From: UBA6448 sp051893155
GTDB lineage: Bacteria; Bacillota_I; Bacilli_A; RF39; UBA660
Reading direction: 5' to 3'
Assembly: GCA_051893155.1 (NCBI GenBank)
Contig: JBJFGY010000077.1
Coordinates: 1 to 38,836 of the forward strand
DNA length: 38,836 bases
Shown here: positions 16,908-24,146 of the stretch, one piece after another
Layout of the letters: each line of letters opens with the position of its first letter
Position numbering within the stretch: position 1 is the stretch's first letter
The notes under the pieces: model-generated
Seen by the model: only the letters and a program-made list of their open reading frames with translations
Databases searched by the model: none
Told to the model about the DNA's origin: nothing
Made by a program: the position numbers and the translations under genes

Positions 16908-17680
16908 TTAATAAGTTTCCTTACTTTAATTAGAGCATTTTTTTCAATTCGAGATACTTGCGCTTGTGATATATTTAATTCACTAGCAATTTCTGTTTGA
17001 GTTTTTCCCACAACATATCTTTCCATTAAAATAGATTTTTCTCTTTCTTTTATTTTTTTTAAAGCTTTATATAAAGAAATCATCATATCTTTATCATAAC
17101 TTTTTTCTTTGTTATCTGCTATTTGATCTTCTAAATAAATTGTATCTCCTCCATCAGAATATATTGGAGCAAATATACTCATAGGTTCTTTTAAGGCATT
17201 TAAAGCAAAACCAATATCTATTTCACTTATATTTAAAGCCTTTGATATTTCACTATTTAATGGTTCTTTTCCATATTTATTTATATATTCTTCTTTAAAC
17301 CTAAGTATTTTATAAGCATCATCTTTTATACTTCTTGCTATTCTCATTTGGGTATTATCTCTTAAATATTTTTTTATTTCTCCCACTATTAAAGGTACAG
17401 CATAAGTAGACAATTTTAAATTATAAGATAAATCAAAATTATCAATGGCTTTTATTAAACCAATAACTCCTACTTGAAATAAATCATCTTGATTAATACC
17501 TTTTTTATTAAAACCTTTTAATACAGATAAAACTAATTTTAAATTACCATTTACTAAATCATCTTTTGCTTTTAAATTACCACTTTGATATAGTTTAAAT
17601 AATTTAATATTTTCTTCATGAGTTAAACATTTTAAAGTACTAGTATTTATTCCCGTTATATCAACTTTATAATTACTCAT
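16904..17680 (-). CDS. sigG: Late forespore sigma factor
   Basis: 258 residues from the ATG that follows AGGAAATGAT; an upstream in-frame ATG lacks spacing for that site. The N-terminal words KVDITGINTSTLKCL correspond to the SigG-specific KVEICGVDTSKLPVL. Region 2 (LVNGNLKLVLSVLKGF, DDLFQVGVIGLIKAIDNF, LSTYAVPLIVGEIKKYLRDN), a region 3 with IFAPIYSDGGDTIYLEDQIAD, and region 4 (TQTEIASELNISQAQVSRIEK) are complete. SigF is the main alternative but lacks that N-terminal motif. In Bacillus sigG directly follows spoIIGA-sigE; here it lies about 12 kb away. No own promoter is clear. Confidence 0.9.
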   Translation of the reverse strand: MSNYKVDITGINTSTLKCLTHEENIKLFKLYQSGNLKAKDDLVNGNLKLVLSVLKGFNKKGINQDDLFQVGVIGLIKAIDNFDLSYNLKLSTYAVPLIVGEIKKYLRDNTQMRIARSIKDDAYKILRFKEEYINKYGKEPLNSEISKALNISEIDIGFALNALKEPMSIFAPIYSDGGDTIYLEDQIADNKEKSYDKDMMISLYKALKKIKEREKSILMERYVVGKTQTEIASELNISQAQVSRIEKNALIKVRKLIK

Positions 17681-17722
17681 ATCATTTCCTTTCAAAATTA
17701 TATTGATAAAAAAGGAAATATT

Positions 17723-18226
17723 TTATACATTTTTTAATCTTGCTTTAATTACTATTTGTTTATTTAAATTATTTATATCACATGTTACTAAATATAAATT
17801 ATTTTGTTCATATGTAATTAAATAACTACTTTTTTTAGTTATATAATCAATATCAAATATAATATATTTATAAGTAACACCAAAATATTTAATAATTATT
17901 TCATCATTAATAGATAAATTAATCAAATCATTAAAAAAAGCATTTTTAGCATATCCTGAATGACCTAATATAATAATTGTACTTTTATTACTTTTTACTT
18001 TAGAATAAGGTGATAACATAATATTATCCTTTAAAGTAGATTTATCATTAAATTTTTTTTCAAAATTAATCTTAGGTATTTTTAAATAAATATCAAAAGT
18101 AGTATTATAATTATCAAATATAAAAATATTAGTATTATTTTTTAAATACTTTGTTTTATTAAAACTTAAAAATATAATTATTATTAATATAATTAAATAC
18201 CCTATTTTATTTTTTCTTTTTAACAA
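17723..18226 (-). CDS. Sortase (class D-like)
   Basis: About 167 residues. N-terminal transmembrane helix (GYLIILIIIIFLSF), then the sortase barrel with catalytic His in ILGHSGYAK, catalytic Cys in LYLVTCD and Arg in IKARL. No ATG is available; TTG at 18226 lies 6 bases after GGAG and is preferred over TTG at 18238, which would overlap that site. The gene starts inside the 3' end of the upstream surface protein gene, so the two are an enzyme and likely substrate pair. Family function is transpeptidation of proteins bearing a C-terminal sorting motif to the cell envelope. Class assignment is tentative. Confidence 0.85.
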   Translation of the reverse strand: MLKRKNKIGYLIILIIIIFLSFNKTKYLKNNTNIFIFDNYNTTFDIYLKIPKINFEKKFNDKSTLKDNIMLSPYSKVKSNKSTIIILGHSGYAKNAFFNDLINLSINDEIIIKYFGVTYKYIIFDIDYITKKSSYLITYEQNNLYLVTCDINNLNKQIVIKARLKNV

Positions 18227-19379
18227 GAATAACTCCAATAGATATTAAAATTAAAAATATTATAATATAAATTATATTATTAATAGATAATGTATTTTCA
18301 AATATAATATTATGTGTATATTCTTTATTAATTTCATTATCTAACTTTAGATTATCTTCTTTAAGATTATCATTTTCTTTTATAATATTTTTTCTTTCTA
18401 AATTTAATTTAATTAAATCATCTTTATCAAGATTTATGGAAATACTTTTTTCTTTATATAGATCATCTTCATTATAAGTAATAGTATATTTTCCCTTTAA
18501 AAGACTTATATTAATTAAATTATTTTCATTTGCACAAAATATATTACTTTCATTATCGCTTGTTAAAGTAATACATTTATTTAAAGTTACTTCATTATCA
18601 GTAACCATAATAGTTAAATTATTGCTTTCAATTATAATATTCATTTCATAAGTTACATCGTTATAATTATTTGCACTGAATACATAATTTTCATTATCTG
18701 TAACTAAATAATCAAATAGAATATCATTATAAACTACTTTATTTTTCTTAAATAATATTTTATAACTTCCTTTTTCTCCTTTTATATAAAGTTTATTATT
18801 TATTAGTTTTACATCAAGTCCATCATTATCAAAAATATAATAATTATCTAAATATTTAAATTCATAAATATATTCTTTATTAGGTAATTGATAATTTGTT
18901 TTTTTAAAAAATTCTGGTCCTTTAATAACATTTTCTATTTTTTCTTTAACTTCATTATATTCATTTTCATAAAAATCATAATTTTTTTTATTATCATCAC
19001 AAAATCTAAAATTTTTATTAGGATATAAATAATTCCAAATAAGTCTTTGCGTTAAAGCATGATAAACATAAAAATTCAAATTATATTTATTTTTAAATTC
19101 AATAAATGATAAATAATAATCTTTTAAATCTAAAGGAAAATTAGTTTTTTCAAGTGAAGAATATTCATAAGTTTTTAAATCTAAATTATAATTTTCTAAA
19201 GGAAGTAAAAAATAACTTTCTCTTTCTTGTAAATTAATAAATTTAATTTCATAAATTTTCCCATCATTTGAACATAGTTTTCTAAATAATGATCCATTTA
19301 TATTTGTAAGTGTTATTGCTTTTACTTTCATAAAACTAAATAGTATTATTAATATTATTATTATTTTAATTTTTTTCAA
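18207..19379 (-). CDS. Putative sortase-anchored surface protein with thioester-like and Cna-B-like domains
   Basis: 390 residues starting at TTG after GAAAGGA. Signal peptide MKKIKIIIILIILFSF ending near VKA. Residues 30-165 resemble the thioester-domain family: a Cys in RKLCSND and the ALTQRLIWNYL motif, whose Gln would join the Cys in an internal thioester. Residues about 265-330 look Cna-B-like (LLKGKYTITYNEDDLYKEKSI). A Lys/Asn/Glu-rich stalk follows, then FENTL, a hydrophobic helix and KKKK, the arrangement of a cell-wall sorting signal, with FENTL where LPxTG is expected. The adjoining sortase supports the reading. Thioester domains bind host amines covalently in pathogens; that role is not shown here. 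Confidence 0.65.
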   Translation of the reverse strand: MKKIKIIIILIILFSFMKVKAITLTNINGSLFRKLCSNDGKIYEIKFINLQERESYFLLPLENYNLDLKTYEYSSLEKTNFPLDLKDYYLSFIEFKNKYNLNFYVYHALTQRLIWNYLYPNKNFRFCDDNKKNYDFYENEYNEVKEKIENVIKGPEFFKKTNYQLPNKEYIYEFKYLDNYYIFDNDGLDVKLINNKLYIKGEKGSYKILFKKNKVVYNDILFDYLVTDNENYVFSANNYNDVTYEMNIIIESNNLTIMVTDNEVTLNKCITLTSDNESNIFCANENNLINISLLKGKYTITYNEDDLYKEKSISINLDKDDLIKLNLERKNIIKENDNLKEDNLKLDNEINKEYTHNIIFENTLSINNIIYIIIFLILISIGVILVKKKK

Positions 19380-19415
19380 TTTTTCCTTTCTAATGTGATT
19401 TTCCCATTAAAAAAA

Positions 19416-19444
19416 CTCATAAAAAATATATTCTTTTTTACGAG
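19416..19444 (-). promoter_or_regulatory. Hairpin with T tract in the leader of the surface protein gene
   Basis: On the minus strand the arms CTCGTAAAAAA and TTTTTTATGAG pair over 11 positions with one G-U, followed by seven T, about 30 bases before the TTG start. It has the form of an intrinsic terminator and could be an attenuator, but stems of A-U pairs are weak and chance is possible in such AT-rich DNA. Confidence 0.3.
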
Positions 19445-19486
19445 CAAATTAAATATATCAAAGATATTATTAAATGTAAATAACTA

Positions 19487-19515
19487 TTTAAAATATTTTT
19501 TATATTTGATAAAAT
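19487..19515 (+). promoter_or_regulatory. Candidate promoter of the phosphohexomutase gene
   Basis: TTTAAA (19487-19492), 17-base spacer, TAAAAT (19510-19515) with TGA before it (extended -10). The start of transcription would lie only a few bases before the GGTGATG ribosome binding site. Confidence 0.35.
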
Positions 19516-19530
19516 AAATATGGTGATGAT

Positions 19531-20886
19531 ATGAAAAGTTTTATTTTTAGAGAATATGATATTAGAGCAGTTTATCCAGATGATTTAAATGATAAAGATG
19601 CTTATATAATAGGAAAAAGTTTTGCAAGTTATATAGATGATAAAAAAGTAATTATTGGGCATGATAATAGACTTTCCTCACCTATTGTACACAAAAACCT
19701 AATTGACGGTCTTCTTAGTGCGGGTGCAAATATTATAGATTTAGGATTATGTACAACACCAATATATTATTATTATAAAAAATTATTAAATATTAAAAAT
19801 GGTATTATGATAACTGCTTCGCATAATCCAAAAGAATATAATGGTTTTAAAATATCTTTTAGTATTAAAGGTAATGCTTGTGGTAAAGAAATATTTGACT
19901 TTAGAGATTTTACTTTAAAAGGTGATTTTAATGAAGAAAAAGGAACTTATCAAATTTATGATGATAATTTTAATAGTTATATAAATAAAATTAAAGAAAG
20001 TATTGATTTAGGTAATAAAAAAATTAAAGCTGTTTTTGATCCAGGTAATGGAACAGGAGCCATTATTTTAGATAAAATTTTACAAGAGTTTGATATTGAT
20101 TATAAATTAATTAATGGTGAAAGTGATGGTAATTTTCCAAATCATCATCCAGACCCTTCAGTTGAAGAAAATATGGAAATGTTAAAAAAAGAAGTATTAA
20201 ATGGTGGCTATGACATAGGAATTGGTATTGATGGAGATGCAGATCGTGTCGGAGTAATTGATAATAAAGGTAATTTTATTCCAATTGATAACGTAATGAT
20301 TACTATTTATAAATATTTAAATCCAAATTTAAAAAATAGACATGCTATTATGGATGTAAAATGTTCTAAAGCAGTTATTGATGAAATGCAAAAATTAAAT
20401 ATACCTTGTGAAGTTTATCGAACTGGAAATTCTTATATGAATCTTAAAATTAATGAAGAAAAACTCGACTTTGGAGGAGAATTTTCAGGTCATCTATGGT
20501 TTTTAGATAAATGGATTGGGACAGATGATGGAATATATAATGGACTTAGAATAATTGAAATGCTTTCCAAAAGTAATGAAAATTTTTCACAAATGGTAGA
20601 AAAAATTCCAAAATATTATCATACACCAGAAATTAAAATAGAAGTAAAAGAAGAAAATAAAAGTTTAATAATTGATAAATTAAAAGAATATCTTGATAAT
20701 AAAAATATTAAATATAATGCCATAGATGGAATAAGAATTGATTATGAAGATGGTTTTACTTTAATTAGACAAAGTAATACTGGACCAGTTTTAACAGTTA
20801 GATTTGAAAGAAAAAATATTAGTGATTTAGAAAAAGAAAAAGAAAAATATTTAGAATTAATAAAAAAAATATCATTAGAACTATAG
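19531..20886 (+). CDS. Phosphomannomutase/phosphoglucomutase
   Basis: 451 residues, all four domains of the alpha-D-phosphohexomutase family: N-terminal FREYDIRAVYP, phosphoserine loop TASHNPKEYNG (Ser97), metal loop GIDGDADRVG, sugar-specificity loop GGEFSGH, and phosphate-binding loop RQSNTGPVLTVRFE near the end. It interconverts hexose 1- and 6-phosphates for sugar nucleotide and envelope synthesis. The GGEFSGH loop fits the bifunctional mannose/glucose (ManB/AlgC) group. Its last codons (KISLEL) lie in a 19-bp sequence repeated 726 bases downstream, so its present 3' end was probably supplied by the insertion that brought the Fic gene. Confidence 0.92.
   Translation: MKSFIFREYDIRAVYPDDLNDKDAYIIGKSFASYIDDKKVIIGHDNRLSSPIVHKNLIDGLLSAGANIIDLGLCTTPIYYYYKKLLNIKNGIMITASHNPKEYNGFKISFSIKGNACGKEIFDFRDFTLKGDFNEEKGTYQIYDDNFNSYINKIKESIDLGNKKIKAVFDPGNGTGAIILDKILQEFDIDYKLINGESDGNFPNHHPDPSVEENMEMLKKEVLNGGYDIGIGIDGDADRVGVIDNKGNFIPIDNVMITIYKYLNPNLKNRHAIMDVKCSKAVIDEMQKLNIPCEVYRTGNSYMNLKINEEKLDFGGEFSGHLWFLDKWIGTDDGIYNGLRIIEMLSKSNENFSQMVEKIPKYYHTPEIKIEVKEENKSLIIDKLKEYLDNKNIKYNAIDGIRIDYEDGFTLIRQSNTGPVLTVRFERKNISDLEKEKEKYLELIKKISLEL
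20864..20882 (+). repeat. Direct repeat, left copy (3' end of phosphohexomutase gene)
   Basis: AAAAAATATCATTAGAACT, identical to 21590-21608. It encodes the C-terminal Lys-Ile-Ser-Leu-Glu-Leu of the mutase. Flanking bases AATTAAT are also shared with one base difference in the A run. Confidence 0.8.
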
Positions 20887-20918
20887 TCTTATTTAAATAT
20901 AAAGAAAGGAAAATATTT

Positions 20919-21587
20919 ATGGAAAACAAATTTAATTTAACAAAAAAGCAAAATGTATTTATCGCTAAAAGAAATATAGTTGATTATATATGGAAAAGTG
21001 CTAATTTGGAGGGCATTGAAGTTACATATCCTGAAACTCAAGTAATCTATGATGGTGGTATTGTTAATGGATTAACTGTTGACAAAATCATAGCTATTAA
21101 CAATTTAAAATATGCTTAGGAGTTTATATTAGAAAATAATGATGTTGATTATGATTATAATACTTTATGTCATATTCATAAATTAGTTGCGGATAAATTA
21201 GTATTAGACCAAGAATTAGGAAAAATAAGAACAACTCCAGTTAATATTGGTGGAACAAGTTGGAAACCTCAATTTCCTATTGAAAGTCAAATAAAAGAAG
21301 AATTAGAAACTTTATTAAATCAAGAAAATAAAACTAAAACTGAAATTGCAATAGAAATAATGCTATCATTAATGAGAAGACAAATATTTATTGATGGAAA
21401 CAAAAGAGTTGCAATGTTATTTGCTAATAAAATTATGATAGATAATGGATGTGGAATTATAACAATAGCACAAGAAAATCAAGAAGCATTTTATGAAAAA
21501 CTTATTAGATATTATGAAAGTGGTAATATGCAAGAATTAAAACAATGGATTTATGATACTTGCATAGATGGTATCAAATTAAATTAA
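20919..21587 (+). pseudogene. Fic/DOC-family protein interrupted by an amber codon
   Basis: A single frame of 222 codons reads as a Fic protein but carries TAG at codon 67 (21117-21119). Before it: MENKFNLTKKQNVFIAKRN and INNLKYA; after it: EFILENNDVDYDYN, a helical region, then QIFIDGNKRVAML (residues 155-167). Relatives commonly have Trp before EFIL, so a TGG to TAG change is the simplest cause. The Fic loop has Gln where AMP-transferring enzymes have His (HPFxDGN). Unless the stop is read through or translation restarts at Met148 (75 residues, carrying the Fic loop), the gene is inactive. The AAAGGA site before the first ATG is intact. Base use matches the host. Confidence 0.8.
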
Positions 21588-21589
21588 TT

Positions 21590-21608
21590 AAAAAATATCA
21601 TTAGAACT
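21590..21608 (+). repeat. Direct repeat, right copy
   Basis: Identical to 20864-20882. Here it reads, in one frame, Lys-Ile-Ser-Leu-Glu-Leu-Asn-stop, as if it were the original end of the phosphohexomutase gene, and runs directly into the terminator that would suit that gene. Confidence 0.8.
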
Positions 21609-21625
21609 TAACTAATGATATTTTT
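21591..21625. terminator. Strong bidirectional intrinsic terminator
   Basis: Fourteen-base perfect arms AAAAATATCATTAG and CTAATGATATTTTT with loop AACTTAA, between the convergent Fic remnant and the InlB-repeat gene. Its left arm is part of the 19-bp direct repeat. Confidence 0.85.
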
Positions 21626-21917
21626 ATGTAACTTTTTTCCATTTAGCTTTTAATGTAATATCTTCGAATATTAAGGTATCTACATCAAAATAACTATCAT
21701 TTAAATACCAACCTTCGAAAATATAACCCTCTTTTACTGGATCAGGTGGTAATTCAACTTTTTTCGCAGGTCTTACTAATACACTTTCATAATTTTGTGC
21801 ACCATCTGTATCAAAACTTACTTTATATGTTTTTGTAAACCATATTACTAAAATAGCAAGTAATATTACAACCATACAAAGTAAAAATATATATGTAAAT
21901 TTATATGCTTTATTCAC
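21624..21917 (-). CDS. Small membrane protein with one InlB B-type repeat
   Basis: 97 residues from GTG 21917, which has AGGGTGA six bases upstream; a GTG three codons earlier overlaps that site. One transmembrane helix (residues about 8-28, YIFLLCMVVILLAILVIWF) then a single Listeria-Bacteroides repeat: TYKVSFDTDGAQNYES, PPDPVKEGYIFEGWYLN and TLKAKW. The repeat should face outside. Such repeats usually come in series in large adhesins; a lone membrane-bound one is unusual. Own promoter with consensus -35. Function unknown. Confidence 0.8.
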   Translation of the reverse strand: MNKAYKFTYIFLLCMVVILLAILVIWFTKTYKVSFDTDGAQNYESVLVRPAKKVELPPDPVKEGYIFEGWYLNDSYFDVDTLIFEDITLKAKWKKVT

Positions 21918-21935
21918 ACTATTCACCCTATAAAA

Positions 21936-21964
21936 ATAATATAATAAAAATTAGTAAGTGTCAA
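21936..21964 (-). promoter_or_regulatory. Sigma-A promoter of the InlB-repeat gene
   Basis: Minus strand TTGACA (21959-21964), 17-base spacer, TATTAT (21936-21941). Transcription would begin just before the ribosome binding site, so the upstream tandem pseudoknots are not part of this messenger. Confidence 0.7.
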
Positions 21965-22026
21965 TTAAATTACTTTTTATTTTTTTATCTATGTAACAAA
22001 AATTTTACATGGTTTATGACAAAGTA

Positions 22027-22055
22027 TTGAATTTTTTCATAAAATATAGTACATT
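22027..22055 (+). promoter_or_regulatory. Candidate promoter for an intergenic RNA
   Basis: TTGAAT (22027-22032), 17-base spacer, TACATT (22050-22055). Only a moderate match; listed because it lies about 30 bases before the tandem pseudoknots on the strand that gives them favourable loop lengths. Confidence 0.35.
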
Positions 22056-22088
22056 ATTATTGCATTTAAAAAAGTGCTTTAATAAGAA

Positions 22089-22189
22089 AATGTTTCTCGC
22101 TCCCGGATGGTGCGAGTAATAAATTATTCCGGTCGACAATGTTTCTCGCTCTCGGGTGGTGCGAGTTAATAAATTATCCCGAACGAAAA
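22089..22189 (+). repeat. Two tandem 49-50 base units, each forming a pseudoknot
   Basis: Unit 1 from 22089, unit 2 from 22138, then a degenerate start of a third (CGAAAATATTTT). Stem 1: CTCGC 22096-22100 with GCGAG 22112-22116; 22145-22149 with 22161-22165. Stem 2: CCGGA 22103-22107 with TCCGG 22128-22132; TCGGG 22152-22156 with CCCGA 22178-22182. Two stem-2 base pairs differ between units and both remain paired (C-G to T-A, A-T to G-C). Confidence 0.75.
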
Positions 22190-22226
22190 TATTTTGAAGA
22201 ATTAAAATAATACTTATAAAAAACAA

Positions 22227-22266
22227 AAAACTACCAATAAATGATATAAATTATCTTGGTAGTTTT
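22227..22266. terminator. Intrinsic terminator between mscS and the tandem repeats
   Basis: Eleven-base arms AAAACTACCAA and TTGGTAGTTTT with an 18-base loop that itself can fold (GATA/TATC). The minus-strand side is followed by TTGTTTTTT and serves mscS; the plus side has TTTTAATTTTT. Confidence 0.75.
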
Positions 22267-22323
22267 AATTTTTCTTTCATTTTATTATGAGGTATTAAAC
22301 ACTTTTACTTTTTTTTTGCTAAA

Positions 22324-23133
22324 TTACTTTTTATTTTTATTATCTTCCATAATAACATTAAGATGATTATAAGGAATTTCAATATTATTTTTATCAAACT
22401 CTTTTTTTAGATTATAATTTAATTTATATAAATTATCATAACTTTGGGAAGTATCTTTACCCCATACCCATGCTCTTAATATTATCGCAGAGCTATCCCA
22501 TTTATATACTCTTACTTTAGGATATTCAATATTTTTTATATTAGGTTTTTCAAACTTATTAAGTTCTTTTTTAATAATATCAATTGCTTTATCAATATCA
22601 CTTTCATAAGAAATACCGTAATCCGCGAAAAGACAATAATCTGATTCAGTATAATCATTATTTTCAATTGAAAGTGTGTTTAAAATACTATTTGGAATTA
22701 TATATCTTTGATTATTATAGCCAAGTATTACAGTATGCCTCATTGATACCTCTAAAACAGTACCAGATATATCTTTTTCAATTATTTTAACTCTATCGCC
22801 AACTTCAAAAGGATGGGAAAATAAAATGCTTATACTTCCAAATAAATTACCTAAACTTTCTTTTGCTGCTAGACCTAAAATAGTAGTTAAAATACCTACT
22901 GCACTTAATAATGTAACTGATAGTGATTTAAACATATCAAATTTTGATAAACAAAGAGTTATTCCTATAGAGAAAATAATTACTGATTTTATTTTTTTTA
23001 AGAAAATTAAAATTGTTTTTAAGTTTTTATTATTTTTTTTATCAATTAATTTATTAATAAATTTTTCTAATATTAAATTTAATATATATGCTAATAAAAG
23101 TATAATAATAATGCTAATAATTTTTTCTATCAT
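22324..23133 (-). CDS. MscS-family small-conductance mechanosensitive channel
   Basis: 269 residues. Three N-terminal membrane helices; the third, pore-lining helix and following loop read VTLLSAVGILTTILGLAAKESLGNLFGS, here given as TILGLAAKESLGNLFG, then the conserved SHPFEVGDRVKI that begins the beta domain and a C-terminal alpha/beta cage part. It relieves turgor in hypo-osmotic shock. It follows ruvB by 11 bases and ends at its own terminator, so it is probably the last gene of the ruv operon. Confidence 0.9.
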   Translation of the reverse strand: MIEKIISIIIILLLAYILNLILEKFINKLIDKKNNKNLKTILIFLKKIKSVIIFSIGITLCLSKFDMFKSLSVTLLSAVGILTTILGLAAKESLGNLFGSISILFSHPFEVGDRVKIIEKDISGTVLEVSMRHTVILGYNNQRYIIPNSILNTLSIENNDYTESDYCLFADYGISYESDIDKAIDIIKKELNKFEKPNIKNIEYPKVRVYKWDSSAIILRAWVWGKDTSQSYDNLYKLNYNLKKEFDKNNIEIPYNHLNVIMEDNKNKK

Positions 23134-23144
23134 AATGCACCTTT

Positions 23145-24146
23145 CTAAAACAATGCTTTGTTATGGCTTATTTTTAAATGTTCATAACTTTTATCGGTTG
23201 CAACTCTTCCACTTTTAGTTCTTTTAATAAATCCTTCTTGAAGTAAAAATGGTTCAACTACATCTTCAATAGTACTTACTTCTTCGCCAATAGATGTTGC
23301 TATTGTTTCAACTCCTACTGGTCCACCATTAAATTTTTCAATTAAACTTTTTAAATATTCAATATCAATACTATCTAAGCCATATTCATCAACTTTTAAT
23401 CTTTTTAAAGCATCTTTTGTTATATCCAAAGTAATTTTACCATTGCCAAGTACAAGTGCAAAATCACTTACTCTTTTAAATAAACGATTAGCAATTCTTG
23501 GTGTTTTTCTGCTTCTTTTAGCAAGTTCATAAGCTGCATCATCAGAAATTTCCATATTAAGGACTTTTGAAGTTCTTTTTATAATGCCAGCAAGTTCTTC
23601 ATATGAATAATATTCAAGCTTATTAACAATTCCAAATCTATCTCTTAAAGGAGAAGTTAAATCCCCTGCTCTTGTGGTTGCACCTACTAAAGTAAAAGGT
23701 GGTAAATCAATTTTTATACTTTTACTTTTTCCTTCATTTCCAATTACTAAATCAAGTTCAAAATCTTCCATTGCAGGATATAAAATTTCTTCAATAAAAG
23801 CTGGTAAGCGATGTATCTCATCAATAAAAAGTACATCTCCAGGTTCAAGTGATGATAAAACTGCCGCAAGATCACCTGGTTTTTCCATTGAAGGACCAGA
23901 GGTAGTTCTAATATTAGTTCCCATTTCATTAGCTATAATATGAGCAAGTGTAGTTTTTCCAAGTCCTGGAGGACCATATAATAATGTATGATCTAACACT
24001 TCACCACGCATTTTCGCAGCAGTAATAAATACCCGCATATTTTCTTTAATTTCAGTTTGACCTACATATTCATCAAGTTTCTGTGGTCTTATATTTTGTT
24101 CAAATACTTCTTCATTTTGATCATTTGCATCAACTATTCTTGGCAT
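23145..24146 (-). CDS. ruvB: Holliday junction branch migration ATPase
   Basis: 333 residues. Walker A GPPGLGKT (58-65), Walker B VLFIDEIHRL, sensor GATTRAGDLTSPLRDRFG, and the winged-helix DNA-binding C-terminus ending near GFIKRTKSGRVAT. Forms hexamer rings that drive branch migration with RuvA. The start follows a strong AGGAGG and overlaps the HAD gene by 13 bases. Confidence 0.96.
   Translation of the reverse strand: MPRIVDANDQNEEVFEQNIRPQKLDEYVGQTEIKENMRVFITAAKMRGEVLDHTLLYGPPGLGKTTLAHIIANEMGTNIRTTSGPSMEKPGDLAAVLSSLEPGDVLFIDEIHRLPAFIEEILYPAMEDFELDLVIGNEGKSKSIKIDLPPFTLVGATTRAGDLTSPLRDRFGIVNKLEYYSYEELAGIIKRTSKVLNMEISDDAAYELAKRSRKTPRIANRLFKRVSDFALVLGNGKITLDITKDALKRLKVDEYGLDSIDIEYLKSLIEKFNGGPVGVETIATSIGEEVSTIEDVVEPFLLQEGFIKRTKSGRVATDKSYEHLKISHNKALF

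Larger units (their letters stand above)
22062..22271 (+). ncRNA. Candidate small RNA with tandem pseudoknots ending at an intrinsic terminator
   Basis: The 397-base gap between the InlB-repeat and mscS genes has no credible gene. On the plus strand it offers a promoter-like site, two tandem H-type pseudoknots (22089-22182), a 44-base A-rich linker and a hairpin with T tract (22227-22272). The layout promoter, pseudoknot repeats, terminator is that of type III antitoxin RNAs, but no toxin gene follows: the next gene is mscS on the other strand. Strand is inferred from loop lengths: two bases for loop 1 and eleven A/U bases for loop 3 on the plus strand are sterically sound, while the minus strand would need a two-base loop 3. 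Confidence 0.5.

Noticed and set aside
20919..21587. Programmed read-through of the Fic amber codon
   Set aside because: No structure or context signal for recoding is apparent; a recent nonsense mutation is simpler.
22089..22189. CRISPR array
   Set aside because: Only two adjoining copies with no unique spacers, no third full copy and no cas genes.
22014..22226. A 70-codon minus-strand frame across the tandem pseudoknots
   Set aside because: No ribosome binding site, no recognisable protein, and the frame exists because two structured repeats happen to lack stops; the compensatory changes follow RNA pairing and not codons.
22826..23218. A 130-codon plus-strand frame across mscS and ruvB
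   Set aside because: Hydrophobic only because it is antisense to membrane helices; no start site and it spans the ends of two real genes.
23674..23943. An 89-codon plus-strand frame inside ruvB
   Set aside because: Antisense to the Walker A to Walker B region of ruvB; coding signal belongs to the other strand.
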